Source: Otatea glauca (taxonomy: Eukaryota > Streptophyta > Magnoliopsida > Poales > Poaceae). Taken from it: 64,000 nucleotides of DNA. The DNA is taken from NCBI GenBank assembly GCA_036346275.1, contig CM070725.1, positions 1,441,001 to 1,505,000 on the forward strand, in the 5' to 3' direction. Position 1 is the first letter of the stretch. Each line of letters opens with the position of its first letter. Shown here in pieces: positions 35,859 through 47,049 of this stretch. The notes beneath the pieces are model-generated. The model saw nothing but the letters and a program-made list of their open reading frames with translations, was not told the origin of the DNA and searched no databases. The position numbers and the translations under genes are program-made.

Positions 35859-37687
35859 ATGGAAGAGATATGCATTGTTGATAGTGGCACAACAAATACC
35901 ATCTTAAGAGAGTCTAAGTATTTCCATCACGAAGAACGCCGAAAGATTACTACGATCGCAGAAGCTTAATTATATGTAATCGGCCCGTGAAGAGCCACTA
36001 TTATATTGCCTATGGTACAACTTTGTAATTGAAGAAGCCCTTTGTACCTCGAATCAACACGCATTCTCTTAAGCTTTAAAGACATCCGCGCCAATGGTTT
36101 TCACGAGAAACCAATGAAGAAAATGGCAAAGAATACTTGTGCATTGTGAAGCACGCGCATGTGGAAAAATGGTATTAGAAAAATGTCCTCATATGAATCG
36201 GGTTGTACTACACGAATATTCATGCACCAAGTGTATACTTCCTTGAAGACCGCTTTTAGAAGCTCTCAATTATTTTCTTTATGGCATGGTAGATTAGGTC
36301 ATCCCGGTCTTAGAATGATGAGAAATATAGTGAACAACTCACAAGGTCATGGTATTAACGTTAAGAATTTCCCAATCATGAAGATTTTGTGTGCCCCGCA
36401 TGTGCCACCGGAAATTAATAACTAGACCTCTCACATGAAAGTGCAAAGTGAAATCCCGCATTCTCGAACGCATCCGGGGATATTTATGGTCCGATTCAGC
36501 CTCGCTGTGGCCGCTTTCGATACTTTATGGTGCTCATCGATGCTTCCTCAAAATGGTCGCATGTATGCTTGTTGTCAACAAGAAACCATGCTTTTGCAAA
36601 GCCGATCTCGCAGATCATAAGAAAAGGAAAAAGAACAGAAACCTGCTCCTCAAACCCAAAGTACCCTGAGACGTCTGAGAAAATCAAGCGAGAGGACTTA
36701 CCACAACCAAAAAAGAGAGGAATCAAACGGATTGTGATTCAAGGGCAGGCTTAGTGGCTGGCGAATCCCTTGACAAGGGATTATGTCTCCTGAACAGGAG
36801 GAGGAATCTTGGTACACCAATCAACCTACACGCAGAAAGTGTTGGAAAGATTTAACTTTGAAAAATCATATCCCGCAAAGACTCCAATGGTTGGAAGGTC
36901 ACTCCAAGCGGACCTAGATCCATGAGACCCAGAGAGAGGGGAGAAGTCACGGGAGCGAGAATTCCCATATTTGAGTGCAATTGGAGCACTCATGTACCTT
37001 CACGAATAACTAGACCGGACATTGCGTTATTTTGTGAATTCTAGCTTCGATCTGAGTCTGAGAACCCAAAGGCATTGGAAAGGATCAAGGACATCTTAGC
37101 TACCTCAAGGAAGCAAAGACCTCGATGCCCTTCTTTAGAAATAATGAATTGAATTTGGTTGGCTATCGCGATCTCGGTTACTATCAGACCATATCTTGGC
37201 AAGTCCCAGCTGGCTATGTTTTCCTATGGAGAAGGCGACAATTTCTTGGAAGTCGTCTAAGCGACTCTCTCGGCGTCGACAAACCACTCGGAAATCATCG
37301 CTTTGTATGAAGTATCTCGTGAATGTGCATGGCTCGGAAGAATGGTTCACCACATCCAAGTCATGTGGTTTGAACATTGAGCAAACTCCTACAATAATTT
37401 ATGAAGATAATGCGGCTTGTGTTGCCCAAGCACAAATGGGTTATGTGAAGACAATCTCATTGAAGCATATCAACCCCAAGTTCTTCTATGCTCATGAATT
37501 GCATAAGATGAGCGAGATCAAGATATTGCATACTAAGTCATGTGAAAATCTTGCAGATTTGTTCACTAAATCCTCCCGATCTACCTTTGAAAGGTGCGTG
37601 AAAGAAATTGGGATGATGAGACTTAGAGAAGTGCGATTCGGGGAGATATGTCACATACTCCCACATGAATCTGAGCATGAATTATGA
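35859..37687 (+). pseudogene. Ty1/copia retrotransposon pol relic
   Basis: Degenerate copia pol pieces occur in the expected order. A protease-like start EICIVDSGTTNTIL lies at 35,859. The GAG-pre-integrase zinc region with SLWHGRLGHPGLRMMRNIV is in 36,159-36,425. Integrase remains around DASSKWSHVCLLSTRNHAFA are in 36,527-36,610. The end of reverse transcriptase and RNase H begins near 36,860 with YPAKTPMV and continues with EFPYLSAIGALMYLH, then ATISWKSSKQ-like coding, NAACVAQAQMGYVKTISLKH and ENLADLFTKS. The reverse-transcriptase catalytic core is missing between about 36,660 and 36,850. Many frameshifts and stops show it is dead. Confidence 0.85.
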
Positions 37688-38069
37688 ATACCCAACATGA
37701 ATCTCGAAGATTAGCAATGAAGTTGGGAGAATTGTACTCTTTTTCCTTAGCAAGTTTTCATGAAGTTTTCTTGTAAAGGTTTTAACGAGGCAATTGTGCA
37801 ACATAGTAAGCGTATGCTATGTACTCTTTCTCAAGTATTTTCCCAGGTTTTGAGTTTTAATGAGGCATATGCATCTCATGGCAAAGAGCCCAAGTGTTGA
37901 GAAACCCGAAAGCCACAAACCCATGTGGTCCCTAATCTGAAACCCTGCTAGAGGCCGAGAATATTTTTACATGGATCTGCATGAGCCGCCTGCTGGCCCT
38001 CTCCCTCGTCTTACGCCAGTTCGGATTAATTTTGCTCACAGCTAGACTGGTAATTTGCGATTAGGACAG
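37688..38069. other. Copia relic 3' flank
   Basis: Non-coding DNA after the pol relic. TGTTGAGAAACCC at about 37,897 could be the start of a copia 3' LTR, but no second LTR copy is present in the window to confirm it. Confidence 0.3.
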
Positions 38070-38700
38070 TGTGGGTGTCAAAAACTTGATGTAGGATTTC
38101 TAACGTGAGACACCGCATTTAACACCGGTCAGCGTGCTAGTCGATTTGACCTGTAACCGACAAGGTAAAAATATGAAATTCACTTAAAGCCGATCATGAC
38201 GATCGATCGGCTTAGACTCAATCAGCTTGAAGCCGATTAAATCAAAGTAACAGGATAAGTCTAACTAGCCGATTAAGGCTAATCAGAGGATAAAGGCAGA
38301 TCGATTCAAGAAGGCGCGCGCAACAAAATCGTAATAAATCATACCTGGGCGTAATTGATGGAGATCAACAATCGGCGATGCGCAACTTTATTGATCAAGA
38401 TCGAATTATAAAGACTAAATTACAAGAACTATTCCTAGTCGACGGAAAAGTAGATGAAAAGTAGACGCGAATTGGTTGGTTGGCTCTGGGCAGCTTTTTT
38501 GATCACCTCTAGACCTCTTTTATACCCATTGGCCGATAGAATCCTGGTACAACACGTTAGGAGTAGAATCCAGTATCGGCCTCTATTTGGATAGTGGTTT
38601 CCTTAACAACCTCGATCATTTCTAAATATCTTCAATCCAGTATCTCGGTCGTATCTTGAACTTGCCGATTCGACCTTATCGCCAAATTTTGGTGCAAACA
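38070..38700 (-). repeat. 3' LTR of copy 2
   Basis: It matches the LTRs of copy 1 in reverse complement and ends GGTGCAAACA at 38,700. The outer end reads TGTGGGTGTC instead of TGTTGGCGTC, so it carries substitutions at the terminus. Confidence 0.83.
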
Positions 38701-39121
38701 TATGCCCCCCATTTTTTAGAGATAACATGTTATCTTTCAAAAAATTCATCATCGGCTTAAACATATATTTTCTTATCATAGTCAAAATTTTAACTGCATC
38801 GAGTTATTTTGGCTTTCAGGTCGGTAATCGACCAACTCGTTTGAGTTCTAGCCAATCAAGATCTAATCCGATGACTTTGAACAAACCGATGCACACTACA
38901 CGATCCAACGATGATCCCTTACCTAATCGGCCATCTCTCAAGCCGACGGGTGGTATGATTTTCGACTAGATCGGCTTTGTCGAACTAAAATTATCGTCCG
39001 GATCCGATTTTTCTTCCTCCATTCCTTTTACTTTTTATCTACCAAGCTCATTGAAAGCTTGGTCTCTCGCTTCTCAACCTCTCGCTTCCTCGGTTTCTCG
39101 CGTCTTGAGCCTCAGAATCGC

Positions 39122-40280
39122 CTACTGTGAATCGATCGAGGCTAGGCGGGCACCATCTCGGCTTAGGCTCAATTGGCTCTCGATCTTGCCACCAAGTCTT
39201 TTGCATTCGCGTGCGGTCGCTCTCGCCCGATCGTCGACTTGGTTTGGCATAGAAATTCTTTCCTTGACCGGCCTTCGATTTGATTGACTAGACATATCAA
39301 GCACTGGCCTAATTAGCCGATCCTTTACCAATCTTTTCGGCCAATCATGTCGGGGGTAATGCTCCATCGGACAAGTGTACGGCGATGGCAATGCTACTCC
39401 CCTCTCCCAACAAAACTGCCAAAAAGGGCATCTCTCGTGAGCTCTTCTTGATGTTGTCATCCGATAGAATTATCCGACCGACGCCGAGGATATCGCGTCG
39501 GCTATTCATCCTTTCGTACTTCTCCAAAGAATCGAGAAAATGTCGCTTGGGCTTAACCGGTGGCCTTCGGGTGGAGATTTACGGTCAGATACCACTTGCC
39601 GGCTGTGGTTCCCTTTGATCTTACGATCCCGGAGTTTTTGCCCTCGCGATTGGCTTCTATCCGCAACGAGCCGATCGTGATTTTCATCGTCATCGCTTGT
39701 TTCCTAAGTTTGTGTAAAATGTTGGGCCAATCCTTCATTATTCATCGGCTCTTTTTCTTTACCCGTATATCCCACCATGTTTATGGGAAAAGGATCAGCG
39801 TCTAGCTGCATCGTCGGCTCTTCTGAAAATTTTAATTGGTCATCCTCTATAGCCGATTGTATCTTGTCTTTGTAATTTTGAATTCATCTTTGAAGCGATT
39901 ATCATCGAGAAACGGCTTTGAGCCGATACTCGTTGTAGGAGATGACTTAAATTGGTGAAATCCTGTCCCCCGAATTTTTCTCTTAAAGGAGGAATTAACC
40001 CCTGGAAAGCTAAATCGGCTAGTTGATTGTCAGGCAATGTGACATTAAAGCACCGATTTCTGACCTCCCTAAATCTCTTAACATAATCATTTACCGATTC
40101 CCTGACTTACGTTGGATGAACTTAGATCCAAATCTCGAGCTCCAAACGCCCGAAAGAAGTATTCGTGAAATCGGCTTTCTAAATCGCTCCAAAATGAACC
40201 GAATTTGGGGGTAAACTAGTAAACCAAGTGAAAGCGGCTCCGATAAAGACAAAGGGAATAATCTAATTTTCATCACGTCG
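39122..40280 (-). pseudogene. Broken gag domain and Cys/His motif, copy 2
   Basis: Fragments in several minus frames repeat the gag pieces of copy 1, including DNQLADLAFQGLIPPLREKF at 39,840-40,037 and CPFWQFCWERGVALPSPYT at 39,122-39,460. Frameshifts fall at places different from copy 1, so each copy preserves parts the other has lost. Confidence 0.65.
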
Positions 40281-40807
40281 ATTGAGTCGCTTCGCCATAT
40301 CGAGCGATAAAGCGTCCGACGTGCTCTAAGGTCGTGGACGAATCATTCCCAAAAATTTGGCAAAATCAGAACTTTAAAATTATGTGGATATTGCATGCGA
40401 TCTATATAATCCGGATACGGCTTTTATAGCCGATGACTCTACCCTTGGTCGTAGTTTAATTGATCTCTCAACACGGCGTAAACCGTCACCAATTAATGTT
40501 GTTAGCCGACAAGATATCGGGGCTATGCCAATGATCATGACTAGTATTCAGCCCGCCGAGTGCAAACTCTGGGTCGGTTAGACCGAGCCACGGATTTTAT
40601 TGGTTTTGATCATACCGTCGCACTCTCCTAACCGGTGGTTCTCGTGCGAGGACAAAGGGCTCGCGAGGTTATCACCTTATGAGGGACCTGATTCTCGGCG
40701 TAATCGGCTCATGGTAATTGTTTCGTGTTTAATTTGTTCAATCACTGTGAGAACGATTGTGGGAAAATATTAAACGAGTCGACGGCAAAGTAGCCGACAC
40801 GCATGGT

Positions 40808-41389
40808 CTAGCGGCATCGTACGCGATAATGTGTTACCCTACTCGGCCGAGGATCTCGTGGTAGCATGATGGTAGGTCGAGTCGGCATCATGGTAGGGGG
40901 TGAGGTTATAGCCGATAGTTTAGGATCGGCTATCGTGCTCTGCGTGTTTTGAGCTAAAAAAACAGGGTAATTTGGCAGAACTTGTAATGGGTCAAGCATA
41001 CTACCGGACGAGGCCAATTCCTGAGCGATAGTTTTAACACTATTTGCTATCATCGGTTTAAGCGTGGTGACGAGAGCCGATGATTGGTTTATTAAAGCGT
41101 GGTGCACAGACTGATTAATCATAGCTGATAATTCAGCTTGAGCAGGTAGATATCGGCTTACCGGTTCTGTGACACCTGCATCCCCTAGGGCATTGACCGT
41201 CGGCATGGCGGATTTTTGAGTAACGCCACGTCTAGTCTTCTGATAACAGCTTAGCATCATCTCTTCTAGCGCAGTTTTCCGATCTTCAATCTCTTGACGT
41301 TGTTCTAGCGTCAAATCATCCATTGTTGGGACGATTATGGCTTCTGCGTTGAGATCGGATGGTGGAATCGACTTTCCTGATGAAGACAT
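40808..41389 (-). CDS. Retrotransposon gag-like N-terminal ORF, copy 2
   Basis: The 193-residue frame starts MSSSGKSIPPSDLNAEAIIV, as in copy 1, and is nearly identical over most of its length. It ends early at VTHYRVRCR because of a frame change near 40,830, against 268 residues in copy 1. Longer reading from 41,464 is possible but would start in the LTR. Confidence 0.65.
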   Translation of the reverse strand: MSSSGKSIPPSDLNAEAIIVPTMDDLTLEQRQEIEDRKTALEEMMLSCYQKTRRGVTQKSAMPTVNALGDAGVTEPVSRYLPAQAELSAMINQSVHHALINQSSALVTTLKPMIANSVKTIAQELASSGSMLDPLQVLPNYPVFLAQNTQSTIADPKLSAITSPPTMMPTRPTIMLPRDPRPSRVTHYRVRCR

Positions 41390-41415
41390 GTGTCCCACCG
41401 GGCGTGCCAAGAGTG

Positions 41416-42041
41416 TGTTGGCGCAAAAACTTGATGTAGGGTTTACGGCAAGAGTACACCGCATTTAACACCGGTTCAGAGCGCATCATCGATTTGACTC
41501 AGAATCGACAAGGTAAAAATATAAAATTCATCAAAGCCGATCGTGACGATCGATCGGCTTAGACTCAATCACTTGAAGCCGATTAAATCAAAGTAATAGG
41601 ATAAGTCTAACTAGCCGATTAAGGCTAATCGAGGATAAAGCGCGATCGATTCAAGAAAGCGCGCAACAAAATCGAATAAATCAAACACAGGCGAATTGAT
41701 GGAGATCAACAATCAGCGATGCGCAACTTTATTGATTAAGATCGAATTACAAAGACTAAATTACAAGAACTACTCCTAGTCGACGGAAAAGTAGATGAAA
41801 AGTAGACGCGAATTGGTTGGTTGGCTCTGGGTAGCTTTTCTGATCACCTCTAGACCTCTTTTATACCCATTGGCTGATAGAGTCCTGGTACAACACGTTA
41901 GGAGTAGAATCCGTATCAGCCTCTATTTGGATAGTGTTTTCCTTAACAACCTGATCTGTTTCCAAATATCTTCAATCCGTATCATGATCGTATCTTGAAC
42001 TTGCCGATTCTAACCTTATCTGCCAAATTTCGGTGCAAACA
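41416..42041 (-). repeat. 5' LTR of copy 2
   Basis: It is about 626 bp and reads in reverse complement from TGTTGGCG to GGTGCAAACA. It carries the same TATA block on the minus strand near 41,865. Confidence 0.83.
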
Positions 42042-42936
42042 AATAAATAGTGAGAATCATTACACGATGTAGAGCTTCTTCTTCTTCTTATTATTATTAT
42101 TATTAATTCTGAATTCTGAATTCCGAACAAGTTGTAGTTATGCATGCATGGGTTGCTATGCTCTGAGGCAATATACCCCGGATAGTCAATGATGCGCTAC
42201 AAATCAATCGTGCATGATGCTCTTGTATTGGACAAACCGGAACATGACAGGTCACGGTGTCTTGATTAAGCGATGCAGGGGAGTATTTTAGTATACAATG
42301 CAATGCCGTTTACACGTCTCGATGATGTCATCTACAATTATACACACACTGACACACAGTATAGCTGTTTCCAGTTGAATAAATTAAGTTGTTTCTCTCT
42401 GATGAGCATTTCTTTTTCTTCAGTCAGGATTACACGAAGAAAGCTCCTCCCCTGTTTCTGGGTGTAGATAGCTCAAGCTGTTCTTGTTTAATCAATTTGG
42501 GCATGCACCTGTCCTCCTCCGACCAAGCTTTCGTCAGGCATGGCATGCTTAACCAACAAATTAACAACAAGTGTGCTGCTACTGTTACTAGTAACTTGTT
42601 CAGTTGTTCTGCTCCTCTCAGGAATGGAATTGCCGGAATAGCATCTGAATGACATAATTCTGAGCAGAAAAATCATGGCATGGTAGTAACTTGAGCTTAG
42701 CTATGGAGAAATTAATGGAGGAAGCATCCACAGAGATATATTTTCCCATGTCGTTCCATACAGATCATTTGCAATTCTTGTGTAACATAGATCGAGCAAA
42801 TTACCATCAGAACATGGATGTGATGATATATAGGCTTTGGACGCAGTAACAGTTTGGCAGAAAAGATGGTTTTGTGAGGTTGTTGCCCTAAAATGGAGGC
42901 CCAATGCTATCTCTCCTCAGTCATTAGGCTGGAGAA
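42042..42936. other. Gene-free stretch
   Basis: Only short open frames, up to 87 codons, lie in this stretch, with no recognisable domain. A CTT/ATT microsatellite is at about 42,076-42,103. Confidence 0.4.
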
Positions 42937-43040
42937 TTTTTTTTTCTTTAATATTTATTTTTATTCTTTTTTTCAAAACTATGCGTCCGAATCAAATTTT
43001 TGCAAAACTATACGCCTCGCCGTGTATGGGGCGATCGCCT
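42937..43040 (+). repeat. MULE left terminal inverted repeat
   Basis: This pairs with 51,290-51,393. It includes CAAAACTATGCGTCCGAAT and, at its inner edge, GGCGATCGCC at 43,030-43,039. It also carries an extra CAAAACTATACGCC that partly repeats the first phrase. Confidence 0.85.
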
Positions 43041-43204
43041 TCTACACACAAGCGATATGTGCCTCGGCCGTCACCAGCAGAGCAAACGGTAAAGAGCTGT
43101 TACACATGTGGGCCCTGTCGCTCGAGATAGGCGATCGCTCGAGCTGGGCGACAGCGCCTTCAAACCTCGCCTCGCTGGGCGCAGTATTCACCGAAGGCAT
43201 AAAC

Positions 43205-43305
43205 TAAGAGAAAAGAGAAAAGAGAAGGAAGAAGAAGAGAAAGAAGAAGAAAAGAAGAAGAAAAGAAGAAGAAAAAGAAGAGAAAGAAGAAGAAAAGGGA
43301 AAAAA
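43205..43305 (+). repeat. Polypurine GA/GAA tract
   Basis: About 100 bases almost wholly A and G, with AAGAAGAAGAG units, follow the left terminal repeat of the MULE. Confidence 0.85.
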
Positions 43306-43359
43306 GTCGATCTGTCTGCTTTATGAAGGTATTTTTACAAATTTTATAAATCTATTATT

Positions 43360-44150
43360 TAGGAATTTTACGATTTTGTAGTGTTTAGAAAATTCAGAGG
43401 ACTACTTGTTATTAGAATTCTAATGTAGCATGTAATATTTAGTCGAATTTAGGATTGTGTAGCTTAGAACTTTAATGTAGTATTTAGTTTTAAAAATTTG
43501 AGGACTGTATAGTATTAAGTACGTTACAAATTTAGTGTAGTATTAGAAATTTATTGTAGTGTTTAGAAAATTTAGGATTGTGTAGCGTTTATATTTTCTG
43601 ATAGTGTTGTTTAGAAATTTACTGTCATAGCTCATATTTAGAACTTTAATGTACTATTTAGTTTTAGAAATTTCAGGACAGATAGTATTAAGTACGTTAC
43701 AAATTTATTGTAGTGTTAGAAATTTATTGTAGTGTTTAGAAAATTTAGGATTGTGTAGCGCTTATAATTTCTGATAGTGTTGTTTAGAAATTCATCGTCA
43801 TGCAGTTCATATTTAGAACTTTAATGTAGTATTTAGTTTTAGAATTTTCGTGGACTGTATAGTATTAAGTAATGCTACAAATTTATTGTAGTGTTAGAAA
43901 TTTATTGTAGTGTTTAGAAAATTTAGGATTGTGTAGCGTTTACAATTTCTGATAGTGTTGTTTAGAAATTTATCGTCATTATTCATATTTAGAACTTTAA
44001 TGTAGTAGTTAGTTTTTAGAATTTTCAGGATCAGATAGTATTAATTTCTGATAGTGTTGTTTAGAAATTTAATGTCGCAGATTCATATTTAGAACTTTAA
44101 TGTAGTATTTAGTTTTTAGAAATTTCAGATCTGTATTGTATTTTAGAGTA
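43360..44150. repeat. Tandem repeat, about 175-bp unit, inside MULE
   Basis: Four to five copies contain AATTTAGGATTGTGTAGC (near 43,446, 43,568, 43,741 and 43,920), TTTCTGATAGTGTTGTTTAG and TTAGAACTTTAATGTAGTAT. It is AT-rich and non-coding, between the terminal repeat and the transposase relic. Confidence 0.8.
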
Positions 44151-44679
44151 ATATTTTTCCGCTGGACGCTATAAAGATGTCGGAGAAATTGTATTTCCAA
44201 ATATTTTATGGAGATGGGAGATAGCACGGGGCGGATGGGGTGGATCTATCATCATTTTCAAGAGTCGACGGCATATGCATCGAGCGATAGGACATACAGG
44301 GTTTGTTGGAGTGGATGTCTCGGATGTTCGGCTTGGATGCCTGCATCGCTCGGCTGCGGGTCGAGCAGAGTGAGCCGAGCGCAAGACCGCTTTTACGGAG
44401 AGTTGATTCTCGTTAACTCGACGCCCACATGGAGGAGTTATGTTGGTTTTGCCAGAGCGGGTTGGCCGCCATGTTGTTGGCACAGTGCTACCCGTAGCTC
44501 CATCGGTGTCGCAAGTTCGTGATGTCGGGTGGACATTACGCGGAGGGGACATCAAATGTAGAAGGATGCGAAGAGGAAGGCGGCGAGGAGCCCGAGACGA
44601 GAGCACGAGATCGGGCGGACGAAGGGACCGGGGGCAGAGGAGAGGCGGTGGAGGCGAGGGGTGGCCGACGAGGGGGAGG

Positions 44680-46720
44680 AGGTGGAGGACATTGTTGACT
44701 TGATGGAAGAGGAGGACCGTGCGGATGAGGAAGTCCTCGATGGTGAGCACTCGGACGAGGAGGACAACGCCTCAGGGTGCCTATCTCGTGCGTGGACCAA
44801 TTACAATTTCAAGACCTAACAATGAATGAAGGAACATTGATGCATGGGAGTATCGTGGAGAACGAGGTGACGTAGGGGCCGATACAAAGACAAGGAGGCT
44901 GTGATGGATGCGTGAAGCATCGGGCAATGTCTCTCCGCGGCAATTCAGTGGTTGTGAAGTCCAAGAAGAAGGACTACGACGTGAAGTGCGAGTTGATTCG
45001 TGCCCATGGCGGGTGCATGCATACCAGGAAGTGGACGACGATCGAAATGCTCCATAGTGATGGAGCATAATCTGCGAAGCCGGAAGAAGCGAGCAGGACA
45101 CCGCAACTGCCGCCCACTTGGGTGGCAAATGTGTTTTATGGTCGATCGTGGACAATCCCCATCCGCAGCCTCGATCTATTATCACGTACCGTGGAGGAGA
45201 GGTTTCAAGATAAGATTAGCTACGCAAAGGCATGGAGAGCAAAAGGACAGCCTGAAATACGGTTCGGGACGACGAGGCTTCAGACGAGAATATTCCCCAC
45301 TTGCTCGTGGCAATCGCACAAAGGAACCCCGGTACATCCATCGACCTTGCGGAGTTCCTCGCGGTGGTGCGTGCACCGAAGTGGGTATTGCAAAGTGCAT
45401 TCTTCGCCTGGCGATGCATAAATGCGTTCAAGACCGCCGCCTTGGGCCTTTGCATGGATGGCACATTCTCACGGGAAGCACAAGGGCAGATTCTAATCGG
45501 CGATCGCGGTGGATGCCAACAACGTGTTCTACCGGTTGCGTTGGCATTCGTGGAGGGGGAAAACACGGAGAGCCTGTAATCGTTCCTTGAAAGAGTGAAG
45601 TCGCGCTTGTTCTCGACAGTTCGATGTTTGTGTCATCCATGACCGACATGCGTGGTCGCTAAGGGCGATCGTGGATATGCAACAAGGGTCCGCCGCCGTG
45701 GGAGCAAGCAAAGTGGCTGATCCGAGGAGCAGTGGTGCATGAGGCACATGGGTGCCAATTTTTCCGCTACCAGAATAAGGAGCTTATGAACATGTTCAAG
45801 CGCAGGCAAACAGTAACCAACGGAGGAAGTTCGACGCTTTGGAAGACGTTGGACGAACTAACGAAGAAGCAATCAATGGATCCCAGAGGTACCGCTAGTT
45901 CATCAAGGAACCCGATGGTGTACCATGAGCAAGGAGAGGACCCCATACGCCTTATGCGCGCCGGCCAGACTTCTAAACCTCGGCAGAGGCGGTACCAAAG
46001 ATAAAGAGTTTCACCGATTGGATACGACATGAGCCTTTGGAGAAATGGTCCTTCGACGATTTAGGGCGGCTCGCTATGGGATCATGACAACGAACTCTCG
46101 GAGATTTACAACTGGTAATGAAAGGCACCGATGCCTTCCATCGTGGGTATAGTTGAGGGTGTCTTATTAGGGACACAGAGATATTTCATTGAGCGATACA
46201 AGACCTCCGCAAAGATGTATGTCGGACAATCGATTGTCTTACTCAATCTGTTGTGTCTACCTACATGTCCAAGAAAACAAGAAAGGCGCAGACACATCGG
46301 GTTACACCGGAGAGTGGCGTGGAACGGAGATACCACGCAATCGCGGTGACCGAGGTCGCAGGGTGCCCACCGGGAGAGGACTTCCATCCGTGCATACTCC
46401 GAGCAATTGATTGCGAGTGCTCGCCTAAACCACGCTGCTCGCACTTGCCGTGCTCGCACGCCATTGCCGCAGCCGCCAGACGCATCAATCCTCGCCGTCC
46501 GCTCATCTCCCGCATTTACTACAAGCGAGCGCTCAACACGTGGCATCATGAGGTGTACGGTACCGAGTGGATGGATCGTTTCACAAAGCCCCTCTCCGAC
46601 CATCGATGGGTACCGGACATCCGAATGTTGAAGATGAAGGTCGGGCGTCAAGGACAAGGCGATTCGAACGATATGGACGAGTCCGAGGCGCGCCGCAACC
46701 GCGATAATGTAACTTTGCAT
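44680..46720 (+). pseudogene. MULE transposase relic (MuDR type, SWIM zinc finger)
   Basis: Fragments in several plus frames follow the order of MuDR-family transposases. An acidic N-terminus occurs near 44,700. A zinc-binding segment with KSKKKDYDVKCELIRAHGGC lies at about 44,960-45,020. The catalytic-region phrases CMDGTFSREAQGQILIGD and LPVALAFVEGENTESL are in 45,301-45,579, followed by VIHDRHAW and RWCMRHMGANF-like coding. The C-terminal SWIM finger reads DCECSPKPRCSHLPCSHAIA at about 46,409-46,468, with YYKRALNTWHHEVYG after it. The DDE transposase cuts and joins element ends. At least eight frameshifts or stops interrupt the frame. Confidence 0.82.
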
Positions 46721-47049
46721 GTTGTTCCCATCTTGTATTATTCAATGGACCGTAAGTCAGAATGTACGCTGTAATGTTCGGCGTAATTTTCAATGTACTA
46801 GTAAGTTGTTGTTCGCATCATGTTATTCTCCGATGTCCCGCTTAGTACCTACGAGGATAATGTAATTTCGACGCCAGTGCCTCGTCGAACATGTCTTTGT
46901 CTTTCGTATGTTTGCAATCCGAGTTTTTTTTTTGCTCTCCACACTTGGTTGTATTGTTTGTTGAGTATGGTACAATTCGTTATTTCGCATTTCATTTTGT
47001 GTGCACATGTAATTACCGATAACTGCTGTATTTGCTTTGTAACGTGCCA

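Larger units (their letters stand above)
38070..42041 (-). mobile_element. Non-autonomous LTR retrotransposon, copy 2, inverted
   Basis: This is the same element as at 29,553-33,568 but on the minus strand. Its 3' LTR is at 38,070-38,700 and its 5' LTR at 41,416-42,041. The polypurine tract appears as CCCCCCATTTTTTAG at 38,705-38,719. Flanking 5-mers GACAG and AATAA do not match, so no target duplication is visible. Small deletions are frequent relative to copy 1, breaking the frames further. No pol domain is present. Confidence 0.87.

Noticed and set aside
44169..44750. 193-codon minus-strand open frame
   Set aside because: It is Pro/Ser/Arg-rich, opposite the start of the MULE transposase relic, with no domain.
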